Source: Neodontobutis hainanensis
Lineage: Eukaryota; Chordata; Actinopteri; Gobiiformes; Odontobutidae
DNA: 64,000 nt
Assembly: GCA_024349245.1 (NCBI GenBank)
Contig: JALDNG010000020.1
Span: 7,056,501 to 7,120,500, forward strand
Reading direction: 5' to 3'
The first letter of the stretch is position 1; the number at the start of each line of letters is the position of its first letter. Made by a program: the position numbers and the translations under genes. The notes beneath the pieces are model-generated. The model saw nothing but the letters and a program-made list of their open reading frames with translations. It was not told where the DNA came from and searched no databases. This document shows, in pieces, positions 43,801 through 57,000 of this stretch.

Positions 43801-46800
43801 TTAGCATGATGTTAAACCACCAACAGGAATAAGTATTCAGCAAATTCACAAGTTTGGGATTTTTGTAATAATTGTCTGATTCAGCATAGCTTGATAAATG
43901 TTTTGGGAATGTTTTGAAAAAAAAAGAAAAAGAAAAGAAAATCACACATTAACAAGGCCATACTGAAATATTTTGCTGCATTTAAATTTTAAACACTACT
44001 GATAACATCAAAGAGTGAAACTTGTCCCTTGTTTGCAAATATTTAGTTAAGGTCAGTAATAGAAAAGGATTTAAAGTTTAATAGGTCAAGGTCAAGGACA
44101 ATTTATTTCTATAGCACATTTAAAAAGAACTCTTGCTGTCCTAAAGTGCTGTACAGGTAAAGAAGCCATCACATTAAAACAAGGTAATAATGAAAGGAAA
44201 TTATTTAAAAAAATTTATTTAAAATAATAGGTTGTGTGTATGATTTGTATTAATAAAGATTAATTAGCTTATTTAACAGGTACAGTATCATTACTTGTAC
44301 TTTTGTCTACAATCACATGACATGCACAGCTTGAAGCAACCAGTCTCAGTGCTTCAATATGGAGGTTGGCAAAAATACAACAGGAAGAAAAAAAGTGAAT
44401 TGCCTTGCTTGTTACTGAATATTGCTTTATTATCATGCAGAAACTACACAGTGTGAAGTCCTATTTCTAGAAGTGAACCTAAACTGAATTTTTTTAACTG
44501 TTTACTGTCAAACTTACTATACTATACGTTCTGCTTTGCCACAGCAATAAACAAAGCTCCTAACTTTGGGGATGAAATCATCAGTGTAGTATTTCCGCCT
44601 AGATATATTAATAAAATTATTAGATTAGGTTTGAAACTTATGCTTGTTCAAGCATAAGGGTGTCCATCGAAGATCGATGATTGACTTTGTAGTTGTTTCA
44701 TCTGACCTCCGGCCGTATGTCTTGGACACTCGGGTGAAGAGAGGGGCGGAGCTGTCAACTGATCACCACCTGGTGGTGAGTTGGATCCGATGGCGGGGGA
44801 GAAAGCTGGACAGACTCGGCAGGCCCAAACGTACTGTGAAGGTCTGTTGGGAACGTTTGGCAGAGCCCCCTATCAGAGAGATCTTCAACTTCCACCTCCG
44901 ACAGAGCTTCGACCAGATCCCGAGGGAGGTTGGAGACATTGAGTCCGAGTGGACCATGTTCTCTACCTCCATTGTCGATGCGTCTACTCAAAGCTGTGGC
45001 CGTAAAGTCTCCGGTGCCTGTCGTGGCGGCAACCCCCGAGCCCAGTGGTGGACACCCTGGAAGTAAGGGATGCCGTCAAGCTGAAGAAGGAGACCTACCG
45101 AGCCTGGTTGGCTCGTGGGACTCCTGAGGCAGCGGATAGGTACCGGCAGGCCAAGCGGACTGCAGCCCGGGTGGTTGTGGAGGCAAAAACTCGGGTCTGG
45201 GAGGAGTTCGGTGAGGCCATGGAAAAGGACTATCGGTCGGCCTCGAAGAAATTCTGGCAAACCGTCCGGCGCCTCAGGAGGGGGAAGCAGTGCCCTGCCA
45301 ACACTGTTTAAAGTGGAGGTGGGAATCTGCTGACTTCAACTGGGGATATTGTTGGACGGTGGAAAGAATACTTTGAGGCTCTCCTCAACCCCACCAACAC
45401 CTCTTCCACTGAGGGCTTGGAGGTGGAATCGTCCATCACCCAGGCCGAAGTCACTGAGGTAGTTGGGAAGCTCCTCGGTGGCAAGGCACCGGGGGTGGAT
45501 GAGATACGCCCTGAGTAGTCTCTGGATGTTGTAGGGCTGTCTTGGTTGACACGCCTCTACAACATCGCGTGGTGGTTGGGGACAGTACCTCTGGACTGGC
45601 AGACGGGGTGGTGGTCTCTCTTTTCAAGAAGGGGGACCGGAGGGTGTGTTCCAACTACGGAGGGATCACACTCCTCAGCCTTCCCGGGAAAGTCTATGCC
45701 AGGGTACTGGAGAGGAGAATGCGGCCGATAGTTGAACCTCAGATTCAGGAGGAACAATGCGGTTTACGTCCCGGTCGTGGAACACTGGACCAGCTCTATA
45801 CCCTCTCCCGGGTGCTGGAGGGTTTATGGGAGTTTGCCCAACCAGTCCACGTGTGTTTTGTGGATCTGGAGAAGGCATTCGACTGTGTCCCTCGTGGCGC
45901 CCTGTGGGGGGTGCTCTGGGAGTATGGGGTTCGGGGCCTTTTGCTAAGGGCTGTCCGGTCCCTGTACGACCGGAGCAGGAGCTTGGTTCATAAGCGTGGA
46001 GGTTCGCTTGGACGCCTCCCTAGGGAGGTGTTCCGGGCATGTCCCACCGGGAGGAGACCCCGGGGAAGACCTAGGACACGCTGGAGGGACTATGAATCTT
46101 GGCTGGCCTGGGAACGCCTCGGTATCCCCCCAGAAGAGCTGGAGGAAGTGTCTGGGGAGCGGGAAGTCTGGGCATCTCTGCTTAGACTGCTGCCCCCGCG
46201 ACCCGGCCCCGGATAAGCGGTAGAAGATGGATGGATGGATAGATGGTTTGAAACAAAAAAAAACATGGGTAAATCGGTCCCAGAGACTATGTAAAATTAA
46301 CTAAATATAACATTTAAAAAATGTTATAAAATGTCTTAGTAATAAAAAACAGTAATAACAAAGACATCAATTTGATTATATTTTCCAAGGGTATTCATTA
46401 TTATGTGTCATAAAACTAAGACAGTGAGATGCACAAAAACTGATCACAAAGCTATGAAATAGAATCTAATACACTCTCCACATTTCAGTGACTTCAAATT
46501 AAATTCAGTCTAACCTATCCAATTTGAGCAGCATTTTAATGTCTTTGCAACCTCCCACAAGCCATTTATTGCAAACAGTGTTTACCACTCCTTATACAGT
46601 CCAATACGAGTTTCCGTTGTGACACGCTGTAAGTCACCAAAGCATTCATCACCACAGCCTAGTTTATGGCTCTGATATTCCATAAAGTGATTGGAGTAGG
46701 TGCAGAGGATCATTTTTTACATTAAGTCAGAACTGTGGGGGTTACATACCTGTGTTAGTCTATGAGCTTCTTCTTAAAGCATGCAAACAAACAGTGGAAT

Positions 46801-49800
46801 AACTTTATAACAAGAGTAATGGCACCCACAAAATCATTTTAAAGTGAAGTTTGTTTTTAGGTCTTTTGATTGAGTGGTTAGCGCCTCTGTCTCACAGAAA
46901 GAAGGTTGTGAGTTCAAACCCCAGCCAGACTCGGCCAACTCCAGCCTTTCTTTAAGGAGTCTGCATGTCCTCCACTTGTTACCGTGTGTTCTATCCGGGT
47001 ACTTCGGCTTCCTCCCATCGTCCAAAGACATGCATGTTTAAGTAAAAAAGGGAAATCTAAAGTGTGCCGAGTGAATGAATGTGAGAGTGAATGGTTGTCT
47101 GTCACTGTCACAAGTGTCAGCCCTGCGACTAACTGGCCATTGTCCAGGGTGTACCCCACCTAAGGCGCAAAGTTGCTGGGATATGCTCCAGTCACCCATG
47201 AATACTTATGGGACTAAGCGGAAGAAAATAAATGAATGAATGATTGTTATAATAGTAATGGTGTAATGGTACGCAAGTTAAGTAAAATACAGTTTTATAG
47301 CATTTTTGACAGTGTTTTGATTTTTAGATTTTTTGATACTTCATCAACTTGTGACATATTAATACATATTTGTAGCAAATCCCAGAAAAATGTCCATTCC
47401 AACATTGGAGTGGGAAGTAATGTACAAACAAGCTGCAGCAAGATGGAGTTTTCTGCACTCCGCATAACCCGCGTGCAGTGCCAGTGATACAATATAAAGG
47501 TCACTAACTAGCACAAGAGGTTCAGCAGACATTGTTCCTACAAGACAACAGACAGGAAAACCTCTGGGTAAAAAAAAGTGAGTGGATTGCTTCCATACAT
47601 GCAGCTCCTCCAGATGAACTCAGGAGGATAGTTCATGCATTAAAGAGACTATGTTGAGTGAGAAAGCAAGTGCTTCGGCCTAAAGTGAAGTTTAAAATAT
47701 TGCATACACCTGACGCCATAGCAGCACCTGTGCAGATGTTAATGAAGAGGATGAGACTCATCTGCACAATGCTTTCATCTGTCAGTCACCGGGTATCATG
47801 AATCATTTATTGTGCCTTTAATCACCTGTTCTGCCACTGATTTTCTGCTTGCGATCATCTCACATGATAGATCTCATGACATCCACAAATGTTAAGCGGG
47901 TGTTGAAGAGCACTTGGCAGACAATCCCACGGGTGCAGTGCAGCGGCACAACACAGCCGATACAAACAAAAGCCGAATGATTCATGGCTCATATAAGAGC
48001 TCACATTAGAGGATGACTGCAAAGAGGGATACTCAAGATATGCCATTACACTTTTGTGCCTATGTTCAGCCTATGGGAAATAATTGGCTGTGTAACATTT
48101 TCTTTTATTTCTAATGACCCAGCAAATTTGATCCGTGAGAATCTGCGCTATGGCTCTGATGTCTCTATAACATAACAGTCATCATCAGACACATGGACGA
48201 ATTGATGGATAGGGAAACAGATGGGTATAAAAACAAACTGTTAAAAAAAGTACAATAAATAAGAGAGGCAGCACAAAAAGTTATTACCGGAATCATGTTG
48301 AATAGTGAAGAGTGTACTAACAATACAAATAGCCCAATTGTAAGATTTTACCTGGTGAATGTGGAGGAGGGGTGCACATAAGAACTACACCTTGACCTTC
48401 ACGCACGGAAACACCTCCTCTTGTCTTCGCATTGAAAGGACTAAGATCTGCAGAAGAAACAGTAAATACAATACTGACATTTAGAACCATTGGCAAGAAT
48501 TTAGATACAGACACACAATGTCTGATTTTACGTAAACAAATCAGATCTTATTCAAAATCCCAAAAGGACAGTGTTTTTAAATTTCAAAGGGTCTGTTTAA
48601 TTAAAGGTTGACACAGTGCCAAGGTGCCGAAATCAAGCGGCAGGCAGCTGACACCCGGGCGGGACTCCAGCCTATCCAACACTTTCCAATGACTTTGAGA
48701 GGACATGGTTTTATTTTCCTGAAACTGCTAGAATATTATATCTCGGGGTGACTTGAAATAATACAACAAATTATGAGAAAATATCAATAGGCATTTACAG
48801 TACCTGCTTGACAGAGATAAATAAACTGCTTCAAACTGATAACTCCACTGAACGGTGTTGTGATTTCAGGCTAGATTCCAGAAATGTTTGAATGCCATTT
48901 CCTAGTTTAATAATCTTCTATTGCTGACTTCTCTAGTACGTTTTCGCTCTCATCATCTTGGCCAGCATCCTGTTTGTGATTTATTGATACTAACAACCTG
49001 CCAGCACAGAATGGGGATGGAGAGTGACTGATTGTCAACATGTTAAATATTGATTCAGCAGCAGCTGCCACCACTCTGTCTTATTGTCAGTTCACTGCTA
49101 TTTCCTTTTCATTTAACGCTAAATCACAGATCGGTGTCCTTTAGTCTGGCTTTGGTATTCAAATGACTATTACATCTGCATTCAGTGAGAAATATGAATA
49201 TATGTTCTGAGCAAAGGATTTTTTTTTCCCATGCTTCTGAAGGACAGCTTGAGTAATTACCTCCTTCCCAGTGATGTCCTTCCCAGTAGCAGTTCACATG
49301 TGAACTTTAATTATTCAGAAAAGCTGCAAAATCTATACTTAGATAGTTAAGTCCTAATGTAATAACTCACACCCTCATAATTTTTACATTTTGCTTCTAC
49401 ATATAACATAACTATAGCATGGATCTGTGTCCCCGTTTTATTACAGAGAGCTGGTGCACTTAAATCTGTATGTTCTTCTTTGTCACCCATCTCCAGAAAA
49501 AAATTCAGCCTTGGGGATTAGACATCTTGTGGACTGATTTTACTTCACAGGATATAATTCCCCTTTTCAGACTTAAATTATTGTCAACATATGTTTATAG
49601 AAATGTTTTATTTCTTGCCGAGGCAATGGTTACATTGGCAGAGTTTAAGATTGCAGTGAATTCAATACTGTTTTGTGTTTTATCTAAACAATTTGAGTTT
49701 GTAATGAGTGTGGATGTCTTTCAATGAGTGTCTAGTTCATTTTGTGACTACTGTACCACTCAAAGTCTCGATACCTGAGCCTCAGCCAGGCTCACATCTG

Positions 49801-52800
49801 CAGAGAAAGAAGAAGTCTTTGGGGAGAAAGATCAGAGCCTTGCTTTCTGCCTGCTGCCTTCAAAGTCACAGCTGAAAAACAGCCCAAGTGTGAGTTCAGC
49901 AGCTCAGAATTTCAAAACAAAAAAGTAAAAAAAAAAACACATCCAACTGAAACATCTTAGGAGCAGAACGCACGGTCATTGGATCGAATGTAGAAAGCTT
50001 TGACTACACTGTGGCAGGTCCACTCTGTCTCAAACCTGTTTACTTATTATTTCCAGGAACACACAAGCAACACACATCTTTATCTCAGCCCTGACCATAT
50101 AGTGTTCTCAGTAGGGTGCTCTGAGGACCATCTTGCTAATTCTTATTTGGGACTGGACTTGGGTCAATAGTTGACAGTTTATTTACTCTCTATGCTTGCT
50201 GTTCTTAAATAATCTTAAGTACAACACGGGCAGAATATATTAAAGGGTAACATTAATTAACATTATTGTTGGCACTTTAAATGAGCTGCATTTCCAGTCT
50301 GAAATCCCTGGAAGCACTTTCCATTACAGCTCGGGAATAGCATTGTAATAGTGTGGCATTAACATGGGTAATAATATTGTATTAACTAGCCCTACAGAAG
50401 TACCTAGTGGTTACATGTTATATCAAGGAATAATTCTCTGAACATTACTTAATAAATTACCATTATTACTATAGTATTACATAATTATTCCACTATTACC
50501 ATAATACTGAACTGGAAAATAAAGTGCAACCAAATAGAGCTGCAACAACTAATCAGATTAATCCATTATAATCGGATATTAAAACAATTGTCAACTAATT
50601 TAGTAATTGATTATTTGCTATCTGGGGTATTCATAGACTCTGAAACTTGTCGTGTGCTAAGAGAAGAGGGTTTTATTACTATACTTCCACAGTAAACGTA
50701 AAAGAGATGTGTTTTTGATCAAAATAAATAGTTATGTTTATACAGGCTCTATCCACAAGTCCTGTGGCATACTTGTAGCTTTGTTGGGTTCAGATTTAGC
50801 ACAAATCTCTGTGATTTTCTTTGCATTATTATTTTAGGTTTATAGTTTTTGACAACTTGCCTTTGTTAGTCCACCAGGTCCTCATGCATTTACACACACA
50901 CTTCACTATCCAATTATTCATTGATTAATCAAAAAATATTGTAAGATTAATTGATTATAGAAATAATTGTTAGTTGCAGCCCCACAACCAAATCACTGAG
51001 AGTGAGATATCAGTGACTGTACATACAGTAGTTATAACGTGTCAGTTGCATATAAACAAGGGTTTTAATTGTGCATATGTACAAATCTGCTGGATGTGCC
51101 TCTACGTGATTCAGTGCATTTATTCTTTGTAAAGTTTTATATTCAAAATTCAAGGGGATTTGTTAGGAGCGGACATAGAGATGTTCATAAAGCATAACAG
51201 TCTGATTCTTCTCTGTGTGTATAACTCAATATAAGCTCTAACTAACTGTAAAAAACAAGTGGTTCCTGTGTCAGCAAATCAAACAAACACAGTGCAACTC
51301 TATACCATCTTATCGGGCCCAAACGTAAGACTACCTGTATGTTTAAAAAAATAAATAAATGTGACTAAATGTAAGGTAACAAAGTCACTGAGTCATTAAC
51401 CTGTACGTGGGCCTCCCACATTTTAGTAAAGCAGAGCTGGTAATAAACTGTCCCAGTTTCTCCTTCTAAATAAATAACTGCACTAAAGTAATGAGCAACT
51501 ACATGTTACATGTGTCATGTCTGTCAAGAAAAGACAGAGAGAATTATAGGTGTGACTTTTGAGAGGACAGATGTAGCTTCATGTTGATGTTGGCCAGCAA
51601 AAAGCAAATTTATTTATAATGCATGTGTCTGTGCTTCACCATCTGGTTGAAATTTAAGCCTGCCAATGTGTATATTCTATGTCTAATTTAAAATATATGT
51701 AACTTAACTATGCTTGTGTTTAATAAAATAAAATATGTTTGCATAACACCACTCAAAATATAGTGAAACCTTTTACTCTGCTTTAGACAGTTTAAGTCAA
51801 ACTACAAGAACTGTAGCTCCTCAATCAAACCGGTTACACGTTTTAGAAACTGCTCAGTGACCATGGTAAGCTCCCAGTAGAAATGCCAATATGGCTATTA
51901 TCGTCATTGCTCCAGTGGAAACTCTCCAGAAAAGCAACAATGCATTTTCCTCGCAGCCCAGAGCCTCTGGTCTCTCCGTGTGCGCTGCCTTAGCCTGTGA
52001 TGATGTTTTGGAGGAAGGCCAGGAAATTGCTGGAGGAAGAAATGTGCTTTTTGCTCTCATTTACCACTGAGACGTGGCATTTGGGGCCACATTGCCTGTT
52101 AGCAGTGCAACTCAACAGCATCTGAAGGAGCCAGCAGAGACAAACTTCAAACAAACTCAACAACACAACCTGTGTGTAAAAAGCCTAGTGTTTATTTATG
52201 CCTGCAACCAAACAGGCTCGTTCTCATTCAAAGAGACAAGAACCTTGAAGCTAATTATGTGTTGTTAGATGTCATGTTGATTTAAAATAAGAATTATATC
52301 ACCTACAGTATAATTTCCATCCATATTTGCCCCAGATTTCATAGTGCTCTTTTGTTTAGGTCACTGGCCAGTAAGTAACTGTGAGTAAAGAACTGTAGTT
52401 TATTTTTATATATATGTTATTTTTTATCAGAAAGTTAGAGAACCCGTGAACCTTTGTAGAGAAAAGAAAAATACTCACATGCAAATTGCAGAAGAGCATC
52501 TCTGCTTAGGACTGCTCCAAAGCTGTTCTCTGCTTTGCACTGGTACTTCCCATAGTCTGTGAGCTCACTTGCATTGGTTATAATGAAGTTTCCTTCTATA
52601 AAACTGTACCGGTAATCGGCTTCGGCATCTAACTCGGTGCCATTGACGTACCAGCTGAGAAAAAAAGCTTGTTCAAAATGTGTGATGGATGACAAGATAA
52701 TGAGCCGTAAAAATGCAATTAAATCTAAAGACATAGAAATATACGTGGCACCTGTATGTGGGCGGTGGGTTTCCTCGTGCTTCACACCGCAACATGACCT

Positions 52801-53983
52801 TCTTTTCATCAGAATCCAATGAAAAAATAACATCGTCTGGCTCCTGGATAAAAACAGGTCCAAATTCTTCACTTTCTGGAAGAATAAGATAAAATAAAAA
52901 TTAGCTCTTGGCATGCATTTCATAATACGACTAAAGGATACTACGCCAAGTTCTTAAAACATTACCATATAAAATAGAATGTATTAATCATTTATTTGTA
53001 TTTCTAGACAACCAGAAAATGTAAAGTCAGAGATAATGTGTGAAAAAGCTGCAGTGCAGTTCTAAGGGCAAAGTAAGAGCTTTGTCAGATGAAAAAGAAA
53101 AGGCAACTTGACAAACAAGTAGGATTAAAGTTCACAAGGGAAAATAAAATACAATGAATGTGGCTCTGCTATTGATTATGCTTAGTTTTGAACTGCTTTC
53201 TGTCTTTTGAAAAAATATATATATACAAGTAAAGTAACAGCAGAGTATAGAACAAGTATAGAAAGTACTTGTGCTCTCATCAAAAGTATGCATTTTTCAA
53301 CAACTATATTTTGTATTAATAGTGGTACAATATTATTCCCAGAGAACATAATAGTTAATTTATATATCCACTGACTTCACTGATCTGATTATAGTTATCT
53401 CTCAAGGCATTGAAAACCTTAATGGCATTTTATTATGTACAACATCCTTGTGTGTAATACAGTCCTCTCAAAGACAGAAACAACTCACTGCATTAGTTCT
53501 CAACTGTTTTATCTCATGAGCAGAAAAATGCATTGAATTAAGAGCTGAAAAATACTTCAGCTCAAGGTGAAAGGGACTGACATTAAGCTTCATAATTCTC
53601 ACTTGAAACACAAGAGAACTGATTTAAATATTACAAGACACAAAGAAGAAATGGTTCACTGAGATGGGCATATTAATTAAATAGTCACATTTTACTATAG
53701 TCACAAACCTCTCTAAAACCAAAAAAGTTATACTTCCTTTATATAACGGACGGAGCATTACTGTTTGGCAATCAGTTTAGTGCAGCAGTATAATGTTCTT
53801 GTCACTACTGACAATGGAGAGGCATTACTCTTTCCTTGGTTACAGAGATGAAGTGACTTTATGACTCGATGTTGATGTTGTCCAAAAAGAAAGTAAAGAG
53901 AGAAGAGACAGAAGAAGTAAAAAAAATATATATATATTTGTTGCAAAATAATAGTAATAATAGTACTAATACTACTACTGCTG

Positions 53984-54022
<39 letters not shown>

Positions 54023-57000
54023 ATAATAATAATCAAAATAATCATAATAATAATGACATTTATAACAGAAATACAAAAATTAAAAAAGCCACATTTTGTT
54101 TCAAGGACTTACTATTATATATCTGTCTATAAGTGGCAATTCATATCACTTTAGAAGATACATGCATGGTATTAAAACTTATATAACTTATATATATATA
54201 AAACTAATATTTTTTTGTGTTTTTTTTTTTACTAGCTGTCATTTCATAGGCTCTTCCCAATTACCATTTACATTTATTAATAAAGTACTTAGTTCAATTA
54301 ATTATATGTCAAGAAAGCGAGTGACCTGTATAGATTTTTTGCAGTGTTTCCATATTGTGGCGTCTTCCCTTTTGACAAAGATATCCATCATATCTATAAT
54401 TTCTATACTGACAGACATTGGTGGATATTGCAATAATCCCACTTCAATCTCACACATGGTGTGACCGTGGTCACTGCAGTCCATGCACAGTGATGATGGA
54501 TAAGTGAAAATCCTTCCAAGACCAACTCTAAACAGACCGGAGGACTGCACACATGACATGATAGCAGATAGAGGCAATGTGTGGGCCTTAAGAAGCAGGA
54601 AAAGCCATATTTGGTGTGGTTTAACTCTGGAGTTTGGTACATGTCAGCAGGACAAGAACTCTTGACTCTGAACTGATATAGCACCTGCCATTCTGTCAAA
54701 CTCACCTACAGGTTCAATTCTCAGCCTGGAATAAGTGACTAAACAGACATAGGTCACCTGTGAATGAAACTCACAGTTGTTGCACAAAAGTATTTTGGGG
54801 AAAAGGGCAGAGATGAGAGGTGAACACAGATGATCCTAATGTTATACTATTGAAAGCTATTCTTAGTCTTTGCCTTGTTATAACAATCTACTGCATGTGT
54901 TATACATAATTAATAGAGCTGCATTATATTGATAAACAGTATATGCAATAGTCAGTAATAATTACAATAGAATGACATCTTATGTGATTTCTAAATTCTT
55001 CCCTTGAAAATTGGTCTTTAATTTATACAATGGCACCTCATCTACCATTATTGCAGTTGAAGCTGTATTTTTCAATATTGTTCCTAATACCTGTTCCAAG
55101 ACAATATACAAAGGGAGTAACTGTTAACTATATAGAGTTGTTTTATTGTTGTTCTTTTCTCTTTTTTGTTTTGAGCTATTGATGAGGCAAAATTGAAACC
55201 TTTGAAAGAATCTGGTTTCCTCCCGTGTAGGCTCAGAGACTGTCTCAAGCAGCTATCCTGCTCCACTGCTCAGTTCTTCTGACCAGCAACCGTTCAACCT
55301 TCCCAGAGTTGATGTCTGCTCTCCTCTGCTGCGCTCCCCTGCCTCACACACTGGCCTGGCCGACACCGCTCTCTGTCCAGCTCAACTCCCTGCTCTTGCC
55401 GCTAGCCTTCTCAATCACCTGCTTTCCCCCGCCACTCTGCCTCTATTCTATCCTCATCATTGCTTCATCCATAATTCATTCTTCACACTAGACACTACTG
55501 TCTGTTTGTGATTGTTAACTGTATTCAGACGTTACTCAGTTGATTTGCAACTTTCATTTCAATGCAGATCTTTAAGGGTGTAAATGTAAACCTACATACG
55601 TTATTTTTTTTAGCGTATATGTATCGCTTTACCTTCGCTCATGTAGTCCTCTTGAGAGCTGAGCAGATTCAGGGATGACAGAGGATGACTGGAGAGAGCA
55701 GGCCAGTCCAGAACCGCTGGCCCACTGTGTCGAGGTCTGCTGCGGGAGCTGAGCAGTGACGAAGAGCTGTCTGATTTCATTCGTAACACTGCTGCGTAGG
55801 TAATAGGCCGTGCAGCAACAGCTTCGGCAAAGTCTACAAAATAAAAAAAAAATGTTCTATGATTTTATATTAATAATAATTAGGCAAAAAATGACAATTT
55901 TGTTCAATTCCCGTTTGATAATAAAAGCAATTACATCAACTAAAACAAAAAGGAAAGGTTTTTATGTCTTTCAGCTCTGGTTTTATTGCTATCAATGACC
56001 CCAGACATTTTTCAGTGTTAAAACAATCTATTATCCATAGTGAGATCTACATTTTCTACAGACATAAAAAAAATATTCTACTAATTTCACAGCCACACCC
56101 CTTGTTTTGAACCCAGAAGAACAGAATGCAACATGCAGGGATGCTACTTAGAAATAGAAAATAGTTTTAAAGTCATTAACTCTCTTCTTCATGGAACCAG
56201 TGTCAGCAGAACAAACAGCTTTTAAAAACTGTTTGAAGGAACATGTTCACTGAATGAAAATAACAAACTAAAATAAAGTTGTCCAAAATCAGTAAAACAA
56301 AGCCGGGAAAATAAAAGTGAAAAAAAAAATAAAATAAACTAAAAACACAAACACAAGCAAGGCACTCAAGAGACTAAGCAGAGTTCTGAGAACAGGCTGG
56401 GGAGTGTTTCCGCCACATGATAAAATGTTATGGGGGAACTGAATAAAAATGAAAAAATAATTATGTGCCCTTAGGGACTAGTCATCTGCAAAAATAGTTG
56501 TATCTGCAGACAGAGAGTGGGCAATTACTGTATTGCATATTCAGAGGAGAAGCAGGATAAGGCGCTCCATCTGAGATAAGATATTGCAAGTTTGAAAATT
56601 AGTAGTTAGTATGCGGTTTCATTTATTTCATTGAGAACCAGGCCCACTAAGGTGTACAACGCCCACAGTGCACTATTTTGAAATAACTACATATTAAGAA
56701 GACTGTAGGGCACCAATTGTGTTCACTTTATTTTTTAACTTAAGTATTTCTCAATACATACATACTGTGCATACAAAGTAAATGGTATAGCAATTTTATT
56801 TATATAGCACAATTAAAACAAGGGTTAACTCAAACTGGTGGATTTTAATGTTAATCCTGCACAATCCAATAAAGTTCATTCAAAATGATCTAGGGATTTA
56901 ATCACAATTCTCAGATGCCATGTCTAAAAAGAAAATATTTGCTCCAGCAGTTATGGATAAAAGTTAAATTTGGTGTGGAAAAACCAAGCACTAAGAGAGT

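Larger units (their letters stand above)
43619..48351 (-). other. cntn5 intron 5
   Basis: 4.7-kb intron splitting Ig2. It contains a dispersed-repeat fragment (44093-44160), the RTE-type LINE (44638-46244) and a SINE (46856-47235), so more than 40 percent of it is mobile DNA. The remainder shows nothing recognisable. Confidence 0.8.

Noticed and set aside
44755..45260. Antisense ORFs across the LINE
   Set aside because: They are shadow frames of GC-rich LINE coding sequence. The + strand frames carry the recognisable endonuclease and RT motifs.
46861..46925. Possible tRNA gene
   Set aside because: The tRNA-like head is attached to a known type of teleost repeat body with a TGAA tail, so it is a SINE.
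52435..52923. Single 162-codon ORF covering Ig1
   Set aside because: It reads through the 97-bp intron 3. The spliced exons 3 and 4 match the Ig fold and the family, while the readthrough does not.
53758..54132. Poly-Ser (minus) and poly-Thr (plus) ORFs
   Set aside because: These are translations of the intronic ACT/AAT repeat.
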